Shown here: positions 19,106 through 30,100 of the stretch, piece after piece
How positions within the stretch are numbered: the first letter of the stretch is position 1
How the letters are laid out: every line of letters begins with the position of its first letter
Assembly (NCBI RefSeq): GCF_900106755.1
Contig: NZ_FNNN01000004.1
Span: forward strand, 1 to 64,000
Reading direction: 5' to 3'
DNA from: Bacteroides faecis MAJ27
GTDB taxonomy: Bacteria; Bacteroidota; Bacteroidia; Bacteroidales; Bacteroidaceae
DNA: 64,000 nucleotides
Translations under genes and position numbers: made by a program
The notes under the pieces: generated by a model
What the model saw: only the letters and a program-made list of their open reading frames with translations
Database searches by the model: none
Told to the model about the DNA's origin: nothing

Positions 19106-19153
19106 CTTTTTGGCATCCTTTTTGTTCTATTACATATAAATAATTGAACCATT

Positions 19154-21358
19154 ATGAACGAAAAAACGATCAATGAACAATACGCCTATATACGCTCTCT
19201 ACTAGAAGAAAAAAGACTTAAGGAAGCTCTGATGCAGTTGGAGTCCCTGCTCTGGCAATGTCCGGACTGGGATTTACGTAACCGTATGGAGCAGCTGCAA
19301 ACCTCCTACAAGTATATGCTGGAGTATATGCGCCAGGGAGCGAATGACCCTGAACGCTGGAATGTATACAGAAAACTTGTGGCTGATACATGGGAAATAG
19401 CCGACCGTTCGCGCCTGCTCATGCTGGATAACGCCTCATCAAGATATTATCACGAGGTACGCCGTACTCCCCGATCGGAAGATTTGTCAGCATACACTCT
19501 AAAAAAACTGCTGCATATGCTGGAGTCATTCAATGACGACTTGGCAGTCAGCGGGCTGTTATCCGACGAGAAAATGGACGATGTACTGAAACGGCATGAA
19601 GATACACTCAAATTTATGTTTCTGCAAACATGGACCAACAGTTCATGGACTCCTGAAGAGGAAGAGGATGCACAATCCATGCTTATCTCCGAACTGTTGC
19701 CGGTGAACGACCTGTGCCTGTTTATCAGTGCTGTTACATTAAGTCTGATGGAATGCTTTGACTTGCGTAAAGTTATGTGGTTGCTAGACGCTTACCGCCA
19801 CCCGGACGTCAATGCCAGCCAACGTGCACTGGTAGGTGTGATTTTCATTTTCCATATCTATAGAAACCGTCTTTCCCTCTACCCCGACCTGATCAAAAGG
19901 GTTGAGTTCATGGATGAGATTTCTTCCTTCCAAGAGGATGTGGCACGCATCTATCACCAGATGTTATTATGTCAGGAAACGGAAAAGATAGACAAGAAAA
20001 TGAGAGAAGAAATCATTCCCGAGATGTTGAAGAATGTTTCGTCTATGCGAAACATGAGATTCGGCTTTGAGGAGAATGAGGAAGAGAATGATGACAAGAA
20101 CCCGGATTGGGCGGATGCTTTCGAACAGTCGGGTCTGGGAGACAAATTGCGCGAAATGAATGAATTGCAACTGGAAGGGGCCGATGTATATATGAGTACA
20201 TTTGCGGCACTCAAAAGCTATCCGTTTTTTCGGGAAGTACAGAATTGGTTTTACCCATTCAGTAAGCAACAGTCTGATGTCATCAAACAACTAAAACAGG
20301 AAGGAAACGAAAAAAACACATTACTGGATTTAATTCTCCAATCAGGATTTTTCAGTAACAGCGATAAATATTCACTCTTCTTTACGATCCGGCAGCTGCC
20401 TAAAGCTCAACAAGACATGATGCTGAGTCAACTTGGAGAGCAACAAGTGGCGGAACTGTCTGAAAAATCGAACGCGGAAACAATGAAGAAATTCAATGAA
20501 CGACCGGGAACAGTCAGCAATCAATATCTGCACGATCTGTACCGTTTCTTCAAACTTAGCGTACGCCGTCATGAGTTCAGAGATATCTTCAAAGAGAAAC
20601 TCGATTTGCATCACATTCCTGCACTTAATAACGTACTGTATAATGAATATATCCTATTCCCGATTGCTGATTTCTATTTAAAGAAAGAACGTTGGAATGA
20701 AGCGATAGAAGTGTATGAGGAAATGGAAACGATCGGAGCACTGAAAGGAAGAGGTGCGGAATATTATCAGAAACTGGGATATGCTCTGCAAAAAAACAAG
20801 AAGTATGCAGAAGCCATCGATGCTTATCTGAAAGCAGATACATTGAAACCGGATAATATTTGGAACAACCGCCATCTGGCTATCTGTTACCGGCTAAACC
20901 GAAATTATCAGGCAGCACTGAGCTACTATAAAAAGGTGGAAGAAGCTACACCGGAAAGCACCAATGTTATTTTCCACATCGGCAGTTGCCTGGCTGAACT
21001 CGGTCAATACGAAGAAGCAGCCAATTATTTTTTCAAACTGGATTTCATCGAAAGCAATTGTATAAAAGCATGGCGTGGTATCGGATGGTGTTCATTCATC
21101 AGCCGGAAGTACGAACAAGCAATGAAATATTACGAAAAAATCATCGGACAGAAGCCATTGGCCATCGACTATATGAACGCCGGACATGTCGCTTGGGCAA
21201 TGGGAGATATCCAGAAAGCAGCCGCTTTATATGGTAAGTCAATTACGGCCAATGGAAACCGTGAACGCTTCCTGGAAATGTTCCGGAAAGACGAGGAAGC
21301 TCTTCTCAAACAAGGTATTCAAGAAGAGGATATCCCGTTAATGTTGGATTTATTATAA
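19154..21358 (+). CDS. Large TPR-repeat cytoplasmic protein
   Basis: A 734-residue protein with no signal peptide. The N-terminal ~480 residues are helical, acidic and without a recognised domain. The C-terminal ~230 residues hold about five tetratricopeptide repeats (for example AIEVYEEMETIGALKGRGAE, YAEAIDAYLKADTLKPDNIW, YQAALSYYKKVEEATPESTN), which bind protein partners. I do not recognise a functional family beyond this. The gene is monocistronic; its last 6 bp overlap the end of the convergent maf gene. Confidence 0.75.
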   Translation: MNEKTINEQYAYIRSLLEEKRLKEALMQLESLLWQCPDWDLRNRMEQLQTSYKYMLEYMRQGANDPERWNVYRKLVADTWEIADRSRLLMLDNASSRYYHEVRRTPRSEDLSAYTLKKLLHMLESFNDDLAVSGLLSDEKMDDVLKRHEDTLKFMFLQTWTNSSWTPEEEEDAQSMLISELLPVNDLCLFISAVTLSLMECFDLRKVMWLLDAYRHPDVNASQRALVGVIFIFHIYRNRLSLYPDLIKRVEFMDEISSFQEDVARIYHQMLLCQETEKIDKKMREEIIPEMLKNVSSMRNMRFGFEENEEENDDKNPDWADAFEQSGLGDKLREMNELQLEGADVYMSTFAALKSYPFFREVQNWFYPFSKQQSDVIKQLKQEGNEKNTLLDLILQSGFFSNSDKYSLFFTIRQLPKAQQDMMLSQLGEQQVAELSEKSNAETMKKFNERPGTVSNQYLHDLYRFFKLSVRRHEFRDIFKEKLDLHHIPALNNVLYNEYILFPIADFYLKKERWNEAIEVYEEMETIGALKGRGAEYYQKLGYALQKNKKYAEAIDAYLKADTLKPDNIWNNRHLAICYRLNRNYQAALSYYKKVEEATPESTNVIFHIGSCLAELGQYEEAANYFFKLDFIESNCIKAWRGIGWCSFISRKYEQAMKYYEKIIGQKPLAIDYMNAGHVAWAMGDIQKAAALYGKSITANGNRERFLEMFRKDEEALLKQGIQEEDIPLMLDLL

Positions 21359-21934
21359 TTTCTTCAGCTCCCCGTACAGTTTCTGTATGGGGAGTCCCAT
21401 TATATTGTAGAAGCTGCCGGAAATAGACTTTACCCCTATATATCCGATCCATTCCTGCACCCCATAAGCTCCCGCTTTATCCATAGGCTGATACTTATCC
21501 ACATAATACTGAATTTCTTCTTCGGACAAGGCATCAAATTCCACATCAGATGCAGCTGTAAAACTCTTCTGCCATTCAGTGGTCGTGAGACAAACACCGG
21601 TAAAAACCTGATGCGATTTACCGGATAAAGAACGAAGCATTTCAACGGCTCCTTCCCTGCCTTCCGGCTTTCCAAGTACTTTTCCATCCAGCCAGACAAT
21701 GGTATCTGCCGTAATCAGCAGTTCTCCCGGTTGCATAATGGCCCGGTAAGCGTCTGCCTTTTCACGGGAAATATATGCCGGTATCTCAGCGCCGGACAGA
21801 TCGGCAGGATATGATTCGTCCACATCCGGCAATGTTCTGACCACATAGTCTACCCCCAAGCCTGACATCAATTCTTTCCGACGGGGAGAGTTGGAGGCTA
21901 ATATAATCTGATACTTATCTAAATTTTCAAGCAT
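21353..21934 (-). CDS. maf: Maf-like nucleoside triphosphate pyrophosphatase
   Basis: A 193-residue house-cleaning pyrophosphatase of the Maf/YhdE family, which hydrolyses non-canonical or methylated nucleotides (dTTP/UTP type). The diagnostic N-terminal motif is LASNSPRRKELM; later come a SYPAD/YISREKADAYR region and the metal-binding ITADTIVWLDGKVLGKP. The length is standard. It is the last gene of a five-gene minus-strand operon, 23 bp after kdsC, and converges on the TPR gene with a 6-bp overlap. Confidence 0.93.
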   Translation of the reverse strand: MLENLDKYQIILASNSPRRKELMSGLGVDYVVRTLPDVDESYPADLSGAEIPAYISREKADAYRAIMQPGELLITADTIVWLDGKVLGKPEGREGAVEMLRSLSGKSHQVFTGVCLTTTEWQKSFTAASDVEFDALSEEEIQYYVDKYQPMDKAGAYGVQEWIGYIGVKSISGSFYNIMGLPIQKLYGELKKL

Positions 21935-21957
21935 GTTTTCAGTTACAATTTAGTTAT

Positions 21958-23254
<1,297 letters not shown>

Positions 23255-23261
23255 TGTTTCT

Positions 23262-23597
23262 TCAACGTTTTGAGACCCAAAATAAAATAATTCCGATGAT
23301 CAATAATGCCAGTGGCAACAGATAGCCGGACAATGAACCCAGCAATGACATCACCAGACCGATATTCATCACCAACCAAAGTCCCAACAGCACAAAACCA
23401 ACCGACTTATCGCGTTTGAATATCAAAAAACAAATAGAGGCATACAACAATAAATTGTCCTTATTCATCACCCAAGACAAACCGATAGAGGCGAAAGGAA
23501 GTAGTTTATTGATCAGAAAAAGAGTTCCGATGACAATAAAGGTGACGGCAGTTGCCTTATAAGTATCTTTATTATTATTGGCTTTGACAGCTCCCAT
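23262..23597 (-). CDS. Small membrane protein, DUF5668/LiaF-N-like
   Basis: A 111-residue inner-membrane protein with about four hydrophobic segments (around 18-34, 46-60, 66-84 and 86-106), with charged turns such as KRDKS between. The pattern resembles the membrane half of LiaF/LiaI-type proteins (DUF5668). Function is unknown. It starts 2 bp after the nitroreductase gene ends and ends 7 bp before the DUF2520 gene starts, so it is co-transcribed with both. Confidence 0.65.
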   Translation of the reverse strand: MGAVKANNNKDTYKATAVTFIVIGTLFLINKLLPFASIGLSWVMNKDNLLLYASICFLIFKRDKSVGFVLLGLWLVMNIGLVMSLLGSLSGYLLPLALLIIGIILFWVSKR

Positions 23598-23599
23598 CG

Positions 23600-24136
23600 T
23601 TATTTTCCTCCGAACTTATTGATATGAATTTTCTCCCATTGGAGATGTTCTTCGTTGAATGGTTTACGTTCCATCCCTTTATGCCCGATAGCAATTACGG
23701 AAAGAATCTGAAGCTGTAAAGGAATATCCAGAATTCCATGAATAAATTCATCTGAAGGCATTCCTGTAGCGGTGAAACGCTCGCGAACCTGCACCCAGCA
23801 GCTGCCCAATCCTAAATCTTCCGCCTGCAACTGTATCATGATGGAAGCAATAGAAGCATCTTCAATCCAGACATCACTCGCCAACGGATCTGCCATCACG
23901 ACAATAGCCAAAGCAGCGTCTGCGATGAAAGAAGAGGCCTGTTCCTTGCAATGAGACAGTTCTTTCAGCATTTCTTTATCATCGACTACTACAAACTGCC
24001 AGCTATTACTGCGCTTGGAGCTAGGTGACATCAAGGCAGCCTTCATCAAAGCTACGACCTCATCCTGAGTCAACTCCTCATCAGTAAATTTGCGCATACT
24101 ACGGCGATTCTTTATCAGTTCACTGAAATTTTCCAT
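23600..24136 (-). CDS. Nitroreductase family flavoprotein
   Basis: A 178-residue FMN-dependent NAD(P)H oxidoreductase of the nitroreductase fold, working as a dimer. Visible signatures are the N-terminal LIKNRRSMRKFTDEELTQDE (flavin phosphate site RRSMRKF), ALMSPSSKRSNSWQFVVVDD, and LQAEDLGLGSCWVQVRE. A GHK-type loop (IAIGHKGMERKPF) closes the site. The start at 24136 (MENFSELI) is chosen because the frame upstream adds 69 residues with no family match, and a TATCTTTG promoter lies inside that extension. It is the first gene of the five-gene operon ending with maf. Confidence 0.87.
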   Translation of the reverse strand: MENFSELIKNRRSMRKFTDEELTQDEVVALMKAALMSPSSKRSNSWQFVVVDDKEMLKELSHCKEQASSFIADAALAIVVMADPLASDVWIEDASIASIMIQLQAEDLGLGSCWVQVRERFTATGMPSDEFIHGILDIPLQLQILSVIAIGHKGMERKPFNEEHLQWEKIHINKFGGK

Positions 24137-24167
24137 ATTATTTCCGTTTTCATTTGATTTATGTATG

Positions 24168-24199
24168 CAAAGATAACGCAAACCAACCGTAATCAGAAA
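24168..24199 (-). promoter_or_regulatory. Promoter for the nitroreductase-maf operon
   Basis: The minus strand reads TTTC (24199-24196), a 20-bp spacer, then TATCTTTG (24175-24168). The start codon is 31 bp downstream. Confidence 0.65.
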
Positions 24200-24207
24200 T
24201 GAAATTG

Positions 24208-24215
24208 TATCTTTG
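24208..24215 (+). promoter_or_regulatory. Promoter -7 box for the 24.2 kb small basic gene
   Basis: TATCTTTG, followed by CACTG, lies 20 bp upstream of the start codon, so the leader is only about 12-15 nt. Confidence 0.65.
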
Positions 24216-24235
24216 CACTGAGAAATATATTCATT

Positions 24236-24433
24236 ATGAAAAAACGAATTACACAAGACGATTACATTAAAGCGAATCGTAAAGCCAACCGTGAAGCAGA
24301 AATTAAAGAACACGGGCACCCCGTTTGTTACAAACGAGTGCATGAGTCAAAGAGAGTATATAACCGCAGAAAGATAAAGGCAGCCGATAAAAAGCTGCCT
24401 TATTTTTTTGTACTCAGGATAGTGACGCTATGA
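24236..24433 (+). CDS. Small basic protein with terminator before the stop codon (possible ArfA-like rescue factor)
   Basis: A 65-residue, strongly basic protein with no signal peptide (MKKRITQDDYIKANRKANRE at the start). The middle has a positively charged aromatic stretch, CYKRVHESKRVYNRRK (31-46). An 8-bp GC-rich hairpin with seven T (24377-24409) lies inside the frame; the only stop codon, at 24431, is beyond it. Transcripts ending at the T run would carry no stop codon and would encode about 58 residues. E. coli arfA uses this same layout so that the rescue factor is made only when trans-translation fails. Sequence homology to ArfA is not evident to me, so the function is inferred from gene architecture and charge only. 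Confidence 0.6.
   Translation: MKKRITQDDYIKANRKANREAEIKEHGHPVCYKRVHESKRVYNRRKIKAADKKLPYFFVLRIVTL
24375..24410 (+). terminator. Intrinsic terminator inside a coding frame
   Basis: AAGGCAGC (24377-24384) pairs with GCTGCCTT (24394-24401), loop CGATAAAAA, followed by TATTTTTTT. It lies within codons 47-58 of the 65-codon small basic gene, upstream of its stop codon. Confidence 0.8.
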
Positions 24434-24496
24434 GGCAGACATAGTGACGCTATCCGACGCTTATAGTGACGGTATCACAACAGGATAGCGTCACCA
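24417..24496. repeat. Four ~15-bp near-palindromes with ~22-bp spacing
   Basis: Copies of the near-palindrome ATAGTGACGCTAT start at about 24417, 24440 and 24462, and a fourth, inverted copy (GGATAGCGTCACCA) at about 24483. The spacing of 21-23 bp is two helical turns, so all four face the same side of the DNA. The array follows the terminator of the small basic gene and precedes the carbonic anhydrase stop codon. It may be a protein-binding array. Confidence 0.7.
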
Positions 24497-24538
24497 TAAT
24501 CACAGGCCACTTTCAACGGAACCAGAACAATAACTTTC

Positions 24539-25081
24539 CTATACAATACGAGTTAATTCTCCGGTAGTAGAATCTATAATAAATCCATAAACCTTCACGT
24601 CTGACGGAATCAAAGGATGGCGTACGATAAAATCGACAGTACCCCTTACAGACTTTTCGGTATCTTCAAACCCATCCAGCCAACTGTGAAAATCGACTCC
24701 ACAGAAACGCATCATATCAATATAATCAGCTTTAATGCCACGCGCCTTCATCTTTTCGAGCATTTCTTCGCTATGCATATGGCATGCACCACAGTCCGAA
24801 TGAGCAATCACCATTATTTCTTCCACACCCAGCTCAAAGATGCCAACCAGTAAACTACGAATGACGCTGCCGAAAGGATGGGAAATAACACCTCCCGCAT
24901 TTTTGATCATTTTCACGTCTCCGTTTTTAATGCCCAGTGCAGCAGGAAGCAATGCTGTCAAACGGGTATCCATACAAGATAAGATCGCTATTTTTTTATC
25001 AGGATATTTATTGGTAATATACTTTTCATATCCTTTGTTCTCAACGAACTGTTTGTTATAAGCAAGTATTTCATCTAACAT
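24539..25081 (-). CDS. Beta-class carbonic anhydrase
   Basis: A 180-residue zinc enzyme interconverting carbon dioxide and bicarbonate. The zinc set is visible: Cys36 with the Asp38-Arg40 pair in LSCMDTR, and His94/Cys97 in AHSDCGAC. The segment MIKNAGGVI is also characteristic. It belongs to the short prokaryotic beta-CA group. In Bacteroides it would supply bicarbonate for carboxylation of phosphoenolpyruvate and related steps, fitting the carbon dioxide dependence of the succinate pathway. It is monocistronic. Confidence 0.93.
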   Translation of the reverse strand: MLDEILAYNKQFVENKGYEKYITNKYPDKKIAILSCMDTRLTALLPAALGIKNGDVKMIKNAGGVISHPFGSVIRSLLVGIFELGVEEIMVIAHSDCGACHMHSEEMLEKMKARGIKADYIDMMRFCGVDFHSWLDGFEDTEKSVRGTVDFIVRHPLIPSDVKVYGFIIDSTTGELTRIV

Positions 25082-25140
25082 AATCGTAACGCTTTTAGAA
25101 ATGTTTTGTTGATACGCAAAAATAAGAAAAAGTATGCATA

Positions 25141-25185
25141 AATAATAAAGCCGGACAAGAATAATTCCTGTCCGGCTTTATTATT
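25141..25185 (-). terminator. Terminator after the SusD gene
   Basis: AATAATAAAGCCGGACA pairs perfectly with its complement at 25169-25185 (17 bp, 11-nt loop). On the minus strand T-rich DNA follows. It ends the susCD transcript. Confidence 0.8.
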
Positions 25186-25209
25186 TATAATCGATTATTA
25201 AGTAATAGA

Positions 25210-27165
25210 CTAATAACCAGGATTCTGACCAAACTCTGCCGGATTATTAATAGCCTCCAGATACTTGGTAGGAATAGGACGCAGATAGAAATCTTTCTTA
25301 AAGCTTTCAGCAGCACGTTTGTTGTAGCTAGCCAAGCGAGTTTCAAAAGCTCCGTTACGTTTCAGCAAATACCAACGGGAACACTCACCGCAAAGCTCAC
25401 GGGCATACTCATCGAAAACATAATTCAGGTCAACCTGTGACTCACTTACAGTACCGGCACCGGCACGCGTACGGAGTACATTGATATATCCTGCAGCATC
25501 CCCCTTATTCAGACGAACAGACGCTTCGGCTGCAATCAGGTAAACCTCTGCCATACGCATTATCATCACATCAATCGTTTTTTTCTGAACATTTGCACCT
25601 ACAAATTTATTACCCGGCATATTGAACTTTGAAAGAGCCGGATAGATAGACAACCACAATGAACTACCCGTACTAGGTTTATCATAAGTAGCACGTGCCG
25701 TACCATTCTCATCATATAAGTCATATACATTAAGAACCAAGCCCGGATATTGAGTTTTTTCCTCTTCTGTCAAAGTCTTCAAAGAACAATAAATGGCATA
25801 TTGATGAGCCTCAGCCGGATCTAAAGGCAGGGCAGGATGAAGGATGTTACCTTCTGTTTTCTCCTGAGTAGTTTTAGCTGTTCCATCTGTATTCCAGATA
25901 GCCAACTGACAGTAATTAGCGTCATTTGTACTATTGGATTCTAAATTAAAATGAGGATACACTTTCTTGCCTATATTAGATGCCGGAATACCAAACTTAG
26001 TAGCAAGCGTGCTTGTGATTTCTTTAGCACACGCAGAACCTCCATACTCATAAGTGGCCCCCCATGCCGGTATGGAATAAGACGAGTAAGCAGAGATAAA
26101 TGAATAACGAAAACGAGTGTCATTCATATCAGCCGCAAAACAGTCCATCAGGTATTTGGAAGGCAAGAAGATATTACTATTAGGACGACCATAAACAAAG
26201 TTTGAAGTTTTGTCTACCAATCCCAAATCCGTATACGTTCCTAAAGAAGGTAAGAAATGACGGAACATTTCACTCTGTGAGTAGTTACCATTAGTGTAAG
26301 CATCTGAATTTCTTTCAGCACCCGCAGCAATAAACAAGGCTTCTTTATTGTCACGATTATTATTCTCATTGAATACATCGGCAAAGGTGGGATGCATATA
26401 CCACTCATAAGTCGCTTTGTTATTAATCATGGTTGTTGCTGTATCATAAGCTTTTTCCAGAAAGCTGACTCCATCGGTATCTTTCAAATCATAGCCGGCA
26501 CCATTAATGTATGCACGGGCCAATAATCCCATAGCCGATTTCTTCGTAACACGACTATAGTAGTCACTGAAACTTACGGGTAAATTCTCTACGGCAAATT
26601 TCAAGTCTTCGATAATAGCAGCATAAATTTCGGGGACGGTGGAACGATGAGCCGCAAAAGAAATATTCTCACTGTCAGCAGCTTTCAACTGCAAATCGAT
26701 ATTGCCAAACTGTTCCACAAGATTCATATAATAGTAAGCACGCAGACATCTGGCCTGTGCCACACATTCTTTGATATCATTCTCATCTCCTGTTACATTC
26801 TCTGCTCCATCAATTACAATATTACAGCTATTAATGCACAGATAAGAATATTGCCACACTTTATAATAATAGCTATCATCGGTTTTCATGCCGTTATAAC
26901 TATGGTAACGTTGATAACTGGAACCCGATTTCGGTTCTTCCCAAATATCAGTACCCGCTTCGGTACAAACCAGGTAATCACTACTTTGATAGATATTATT
27001 GATCAAGGCTGTATAACACGAGTTAGTAAATGCCTTATAAGTTTCCAATGTATAAGAACCATCGGAGAACTGCCCCGAGTTGTTGGGGTTCACTTCATCA
27101 AGACTGCAAGAGCCCCAAGAAAAAACTCCGGCAACAAGTAGAACTAAACTATATATCTTTTTCAT
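25210..27165 (-). CDS. SusD/RagB-family nutrient-binding outer-membrane lipoprotein
   Basis: A 651-residue surface lipoprotein (signal ending SWGSC, lipid at Cys20) that works as the lid of the SusC channel and captures an oligosaccharide or peptide ligand. The N-terminal helical TPR-like SusD domain includes ECVAQARCLRAYYYMNLVEQFGN (family pattern AR.LRA.YY..L...FG), and the C-terminal SusD/RagB part includes MIMRMAEVYLIAAEASVR (pattern RLAEVYL..AEA.) and the final REL-GE-RW-LKR region. It starts 11 bp after the SusC gene. No glycosidase or sensor gene is adjacent, so the ligand is unknown. Confidence 0.93.
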   Translation of the reverse strand: MKKIYSLVLLVAGVFSWGSCSLDEVNPNNSGQFSDGSYTLETYKAFTNSCYTALINNIYQSSDYLVCTEAGTDIWEEPKSGSSYQRYHSYNGMKTDDSYYYKVWQYSYLCINSCNIVIDGAENVTGDENDIKECVAQARCLRAYYYMNLVEQFGNIDLQLKAADSENISFAAHRSTVPEIYAAIIEDLKFAVENLPVSFSDYYSRVTKKSAMGLLARAYINGAGYDLKDTDGVSFLEKAYDTATTMINNKATYEWYMHPTFADVFNENNNRDNKEALFIAAGAERNSDAYTNGNYSQSEMFRHFLPSLGTYTDLGLVDKTSNFVYGRPNSNIFLPSKYLMDCFAADMNDTRFRYSFISAYSSYSIPAWGATYEYGGSACAKEITSTLATKFGIPASNIGKKVYPHFNLESNSTNDANYCQLAIWNTDGTAKTTQEKTEGNILHPALPLDPAEAHQYAIYCSLKTLTEEEKTQYPGLVLNVYDLYDENGTARATYDKPSTGSSLWLSIYPALSKFNMPGNKFVGANVQKKTIDVMIMRMAEVYLIAAEASVRLNKGDAAGYINVLRTRAGAGTVSESQVDLNYVFDEYARELCGECSRWYLLKRNGAFETRLASYNKRAAESFKKDFYLRPIPTKYLEAINNPAEFGQNPGY

Positions 27166-27176
27166 ATTGCTATTTT

Positions 27177-30100
27177 TTAGAAAGTTAAATTAAGACCAAA
27201 TATGCAATCACGAGACAATGGGAAGTTAATGCTGCCGTTCATTTCCGGGTCGTAATTCTTCACATATTTGCTTGGCGAATAAGTAAACAGATTGGTCATT
27301 GTCGCATAAATTCTCAAGTTACTGATACCAAAACGTTTTGTAAGTTTACCAGGCAGCGTATAGCCTAATGTTACGTTTTTCAGTTTAAAGAATGAACCAT
27401 CCACATAATACATAGAATCATATCCCTCATACGCACTTCTATCCTTAGTCTGGTCAATAGCATAGAACAAAACATTCTGATCTGCCTCGATTGTCTTATC
27501 ATAGTAAGTAAAATAAGTAGGAATGTTATAATCCGGATTAGGTGAATATTTACCTATTACACTACCATAGTTCATCATCTGCCCCCAACGTGCGTAAAGG
27601 AAGATAGACAAATCAAAGTCTTTGTACCTGAAGTTGTTTTTGAAACCCAGCGTCCAGTCCGGAGTATTACGCCCTATTACCTGACGGTCATAATCCGCAC
27701 GCACACTGTAGGGGTTTTCTGCAGTAATATCAACGCGCTCTCCTTCAGGATTCATATAGTAGTAACCATTTCCGTCTTTTTTCACACTAGGTAAATCCAG
27801 CTTAATATCACCCGGTTCGCACCCGAACAAAGCGGCAGTTTCTTTTTCGCTATACTGCCAAATACCAAGTACCTTATATTTATAGAAAGAACCGACTCCC
27901 TCACCTACTTTAAACACCATGTCCCCCTTCTTTGCATTGAACATCATATCCTGCCCATCAATCAAAGATTTTATTTTTTCTTTGTTAGCAGTAAATGTCA
28001 CTGTTGAACTCCAAGTGAAGTCCTTCTTCACAATATTGCGGGTATTAAGAGCCATTTCAATACCACGATTTTCTGTTTCAGCAGCATTCTTATTCATTTT
28101 ATAAGGAGTACTGCCGTTATAATTACCCATAATAGAAGTTGGCAATGCTTGCGAAAGAATAACATCCGTTGTCTTTGTCTTATATAAATCCAATGTCAGA
28201 TCAATACGATTATTTAGAAAGCTGGCATCAATACCAATATTCAAGTCATGGGTCTTTTCCCAAGTTAGATTGCGGTTAGTAATATATTCCGTAAATTTAG
28301 CTGACGGAACAGTCATACCACCCAAAGAAGTAGTTACATTTTCCAAAGATGCCATTGAGCTATACTCAGCGATACCGGCAGTAGTTCCGGCAACACCATA
28401 ACCGACACGCAATTTCAAGTTATCCAGCCAGTTCTTTGTTCCAGCCATGAATGCTTCATCTGAAATTCTCCAGCCTACGGAAACAGCAGGGAACAGATTC
28501 CATCTGTTGTCCTTTGACAAACGAGAATCTGCTTCATAACGACCGGAAGCAGAGAACAAGTATTTACCTTTATATGAGTAATTGACACGTCCGATAAAGC
28601 CCATTCCTTTGGACATCAGATATTTGCTGCTCAGTTTCTTATTATCAGCATTCTGTAATGCATACCACAACATATCATTCGTTGCCGGATTCTCACCATA
28701 GACATAATACTCCTCACTCTGATTATAATTCCAGGAGGTAACACCTGTCACAGTCAGATCATGATCTTTATTAAAAGTATTGTGGTAAGCAACGATATTT
28801 TCCCATTTATAATTATAACCTGTCTTATTGGTAGCTTCACCATACGCAACCGTACTACCTTTCAACACATTATAAGAACCTTCTCCCATAAATTTACCTG
28901 AACGGGATTGAGAATAACTGCCACCAAGTTGAGACTTAACAGATAAACCTTTTACCGGTTTCCATTCAAGATAAGCGTCAACATACGCCTTTCCTGCTTT
29001 TGTATTGTTCTTATAAACCCCATCCTGTTCATCTGCCAATGGATTCGGGTCTGATGATGAACCGGGAATCGGGAATTCTGTGATAGAACCATCTTCATTG
29101 TAAGGAACGCCCAAAGGTGTAGAGAACAACGCTCTTTCTAAAACCGCATTCCGCGAATTCTTGTTGGAGAAAGATGCCTGAACATTAATACCGGCATTAA
29201 TCCACTTATTGATTTCCTGATCTATACGGACACGGGTAGAGTATACTTTGTAGTTATCATTTTCGTACATACTCTTCTCATCAGTGTAGTTTAGTGAGAA
29301 ATAAGCTTTCGTCTTCTCAGTCCCCCCTGCTACAGAAATACTATAGTTCTGCTTCAAACCTGAATGTAAAACTTCATCTCCCCAATTTACCCATTGGTTA
29401 TTTTTGATAGCATCATATCTTTCACCAAAAATTTCTTCCTCATTCGTAGTACCGACAGGCTTATATGAATCTTTTATATAATTAAGATATGAGTCACCTG
29501 TACGCATTTTAGGAACTCGGGCACCCAAAGTAGTTCCGGCATAAGCATTGAAATTGATGACCGGCTTTCCACTCTTAGCTCCTTTTGTTGTCACAATAAT
29601 AACACCATTTGCACCACTTGAACCGTAGATAGCGGTAGAAGAAGCATCTTTCAATACTTCAATAGATTCAATATCATTGGGATTCAATGTAGCAATATCA
29701 CCCGGCATGCCATCAATAATATAAGTCGGTTTGAATGCACTGGAAGAAATATTACCATCATCATCCAACTGTAAAGAACGGGTACCACGCAACTGAACTG
29801 TTGGTGACGAACCCGCCTGACCGGAAGAATTAGTGATGTCCAGACCTGCAATTTTACCTTGCAACGCATCCATCGGATTCACTCCCGGATTCATGGTAAT
29901 ATCTTCCGATTTTACAGAAGCCACAGCACCTGTCAAATCACGTTTCTTCACTGCACCATAACCAATAACTACGACCTCATCCAAAGCTTGTGTATCTGGC
30001 ACCATCTTTAGATTCAGCGGTGCATTTCCGGTCACTGCAACAGTTTGCTCTTTATATCCTATATAAGAAACAACCAATTCTTTACTTCCAGCCGGAAGAT

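Noticed and set aside
24137..24343. 69-residue N-terminal extension of the nitroreductase
   Set aside because: It spans a clear TATCTTTG promoter on the same strand and has no family similarity.
24417..24496. CRISPR-like array
   Set aside because: Units are short near-palindromes with 6-9-bp spacers and one is inverted; no cas genes nearby.
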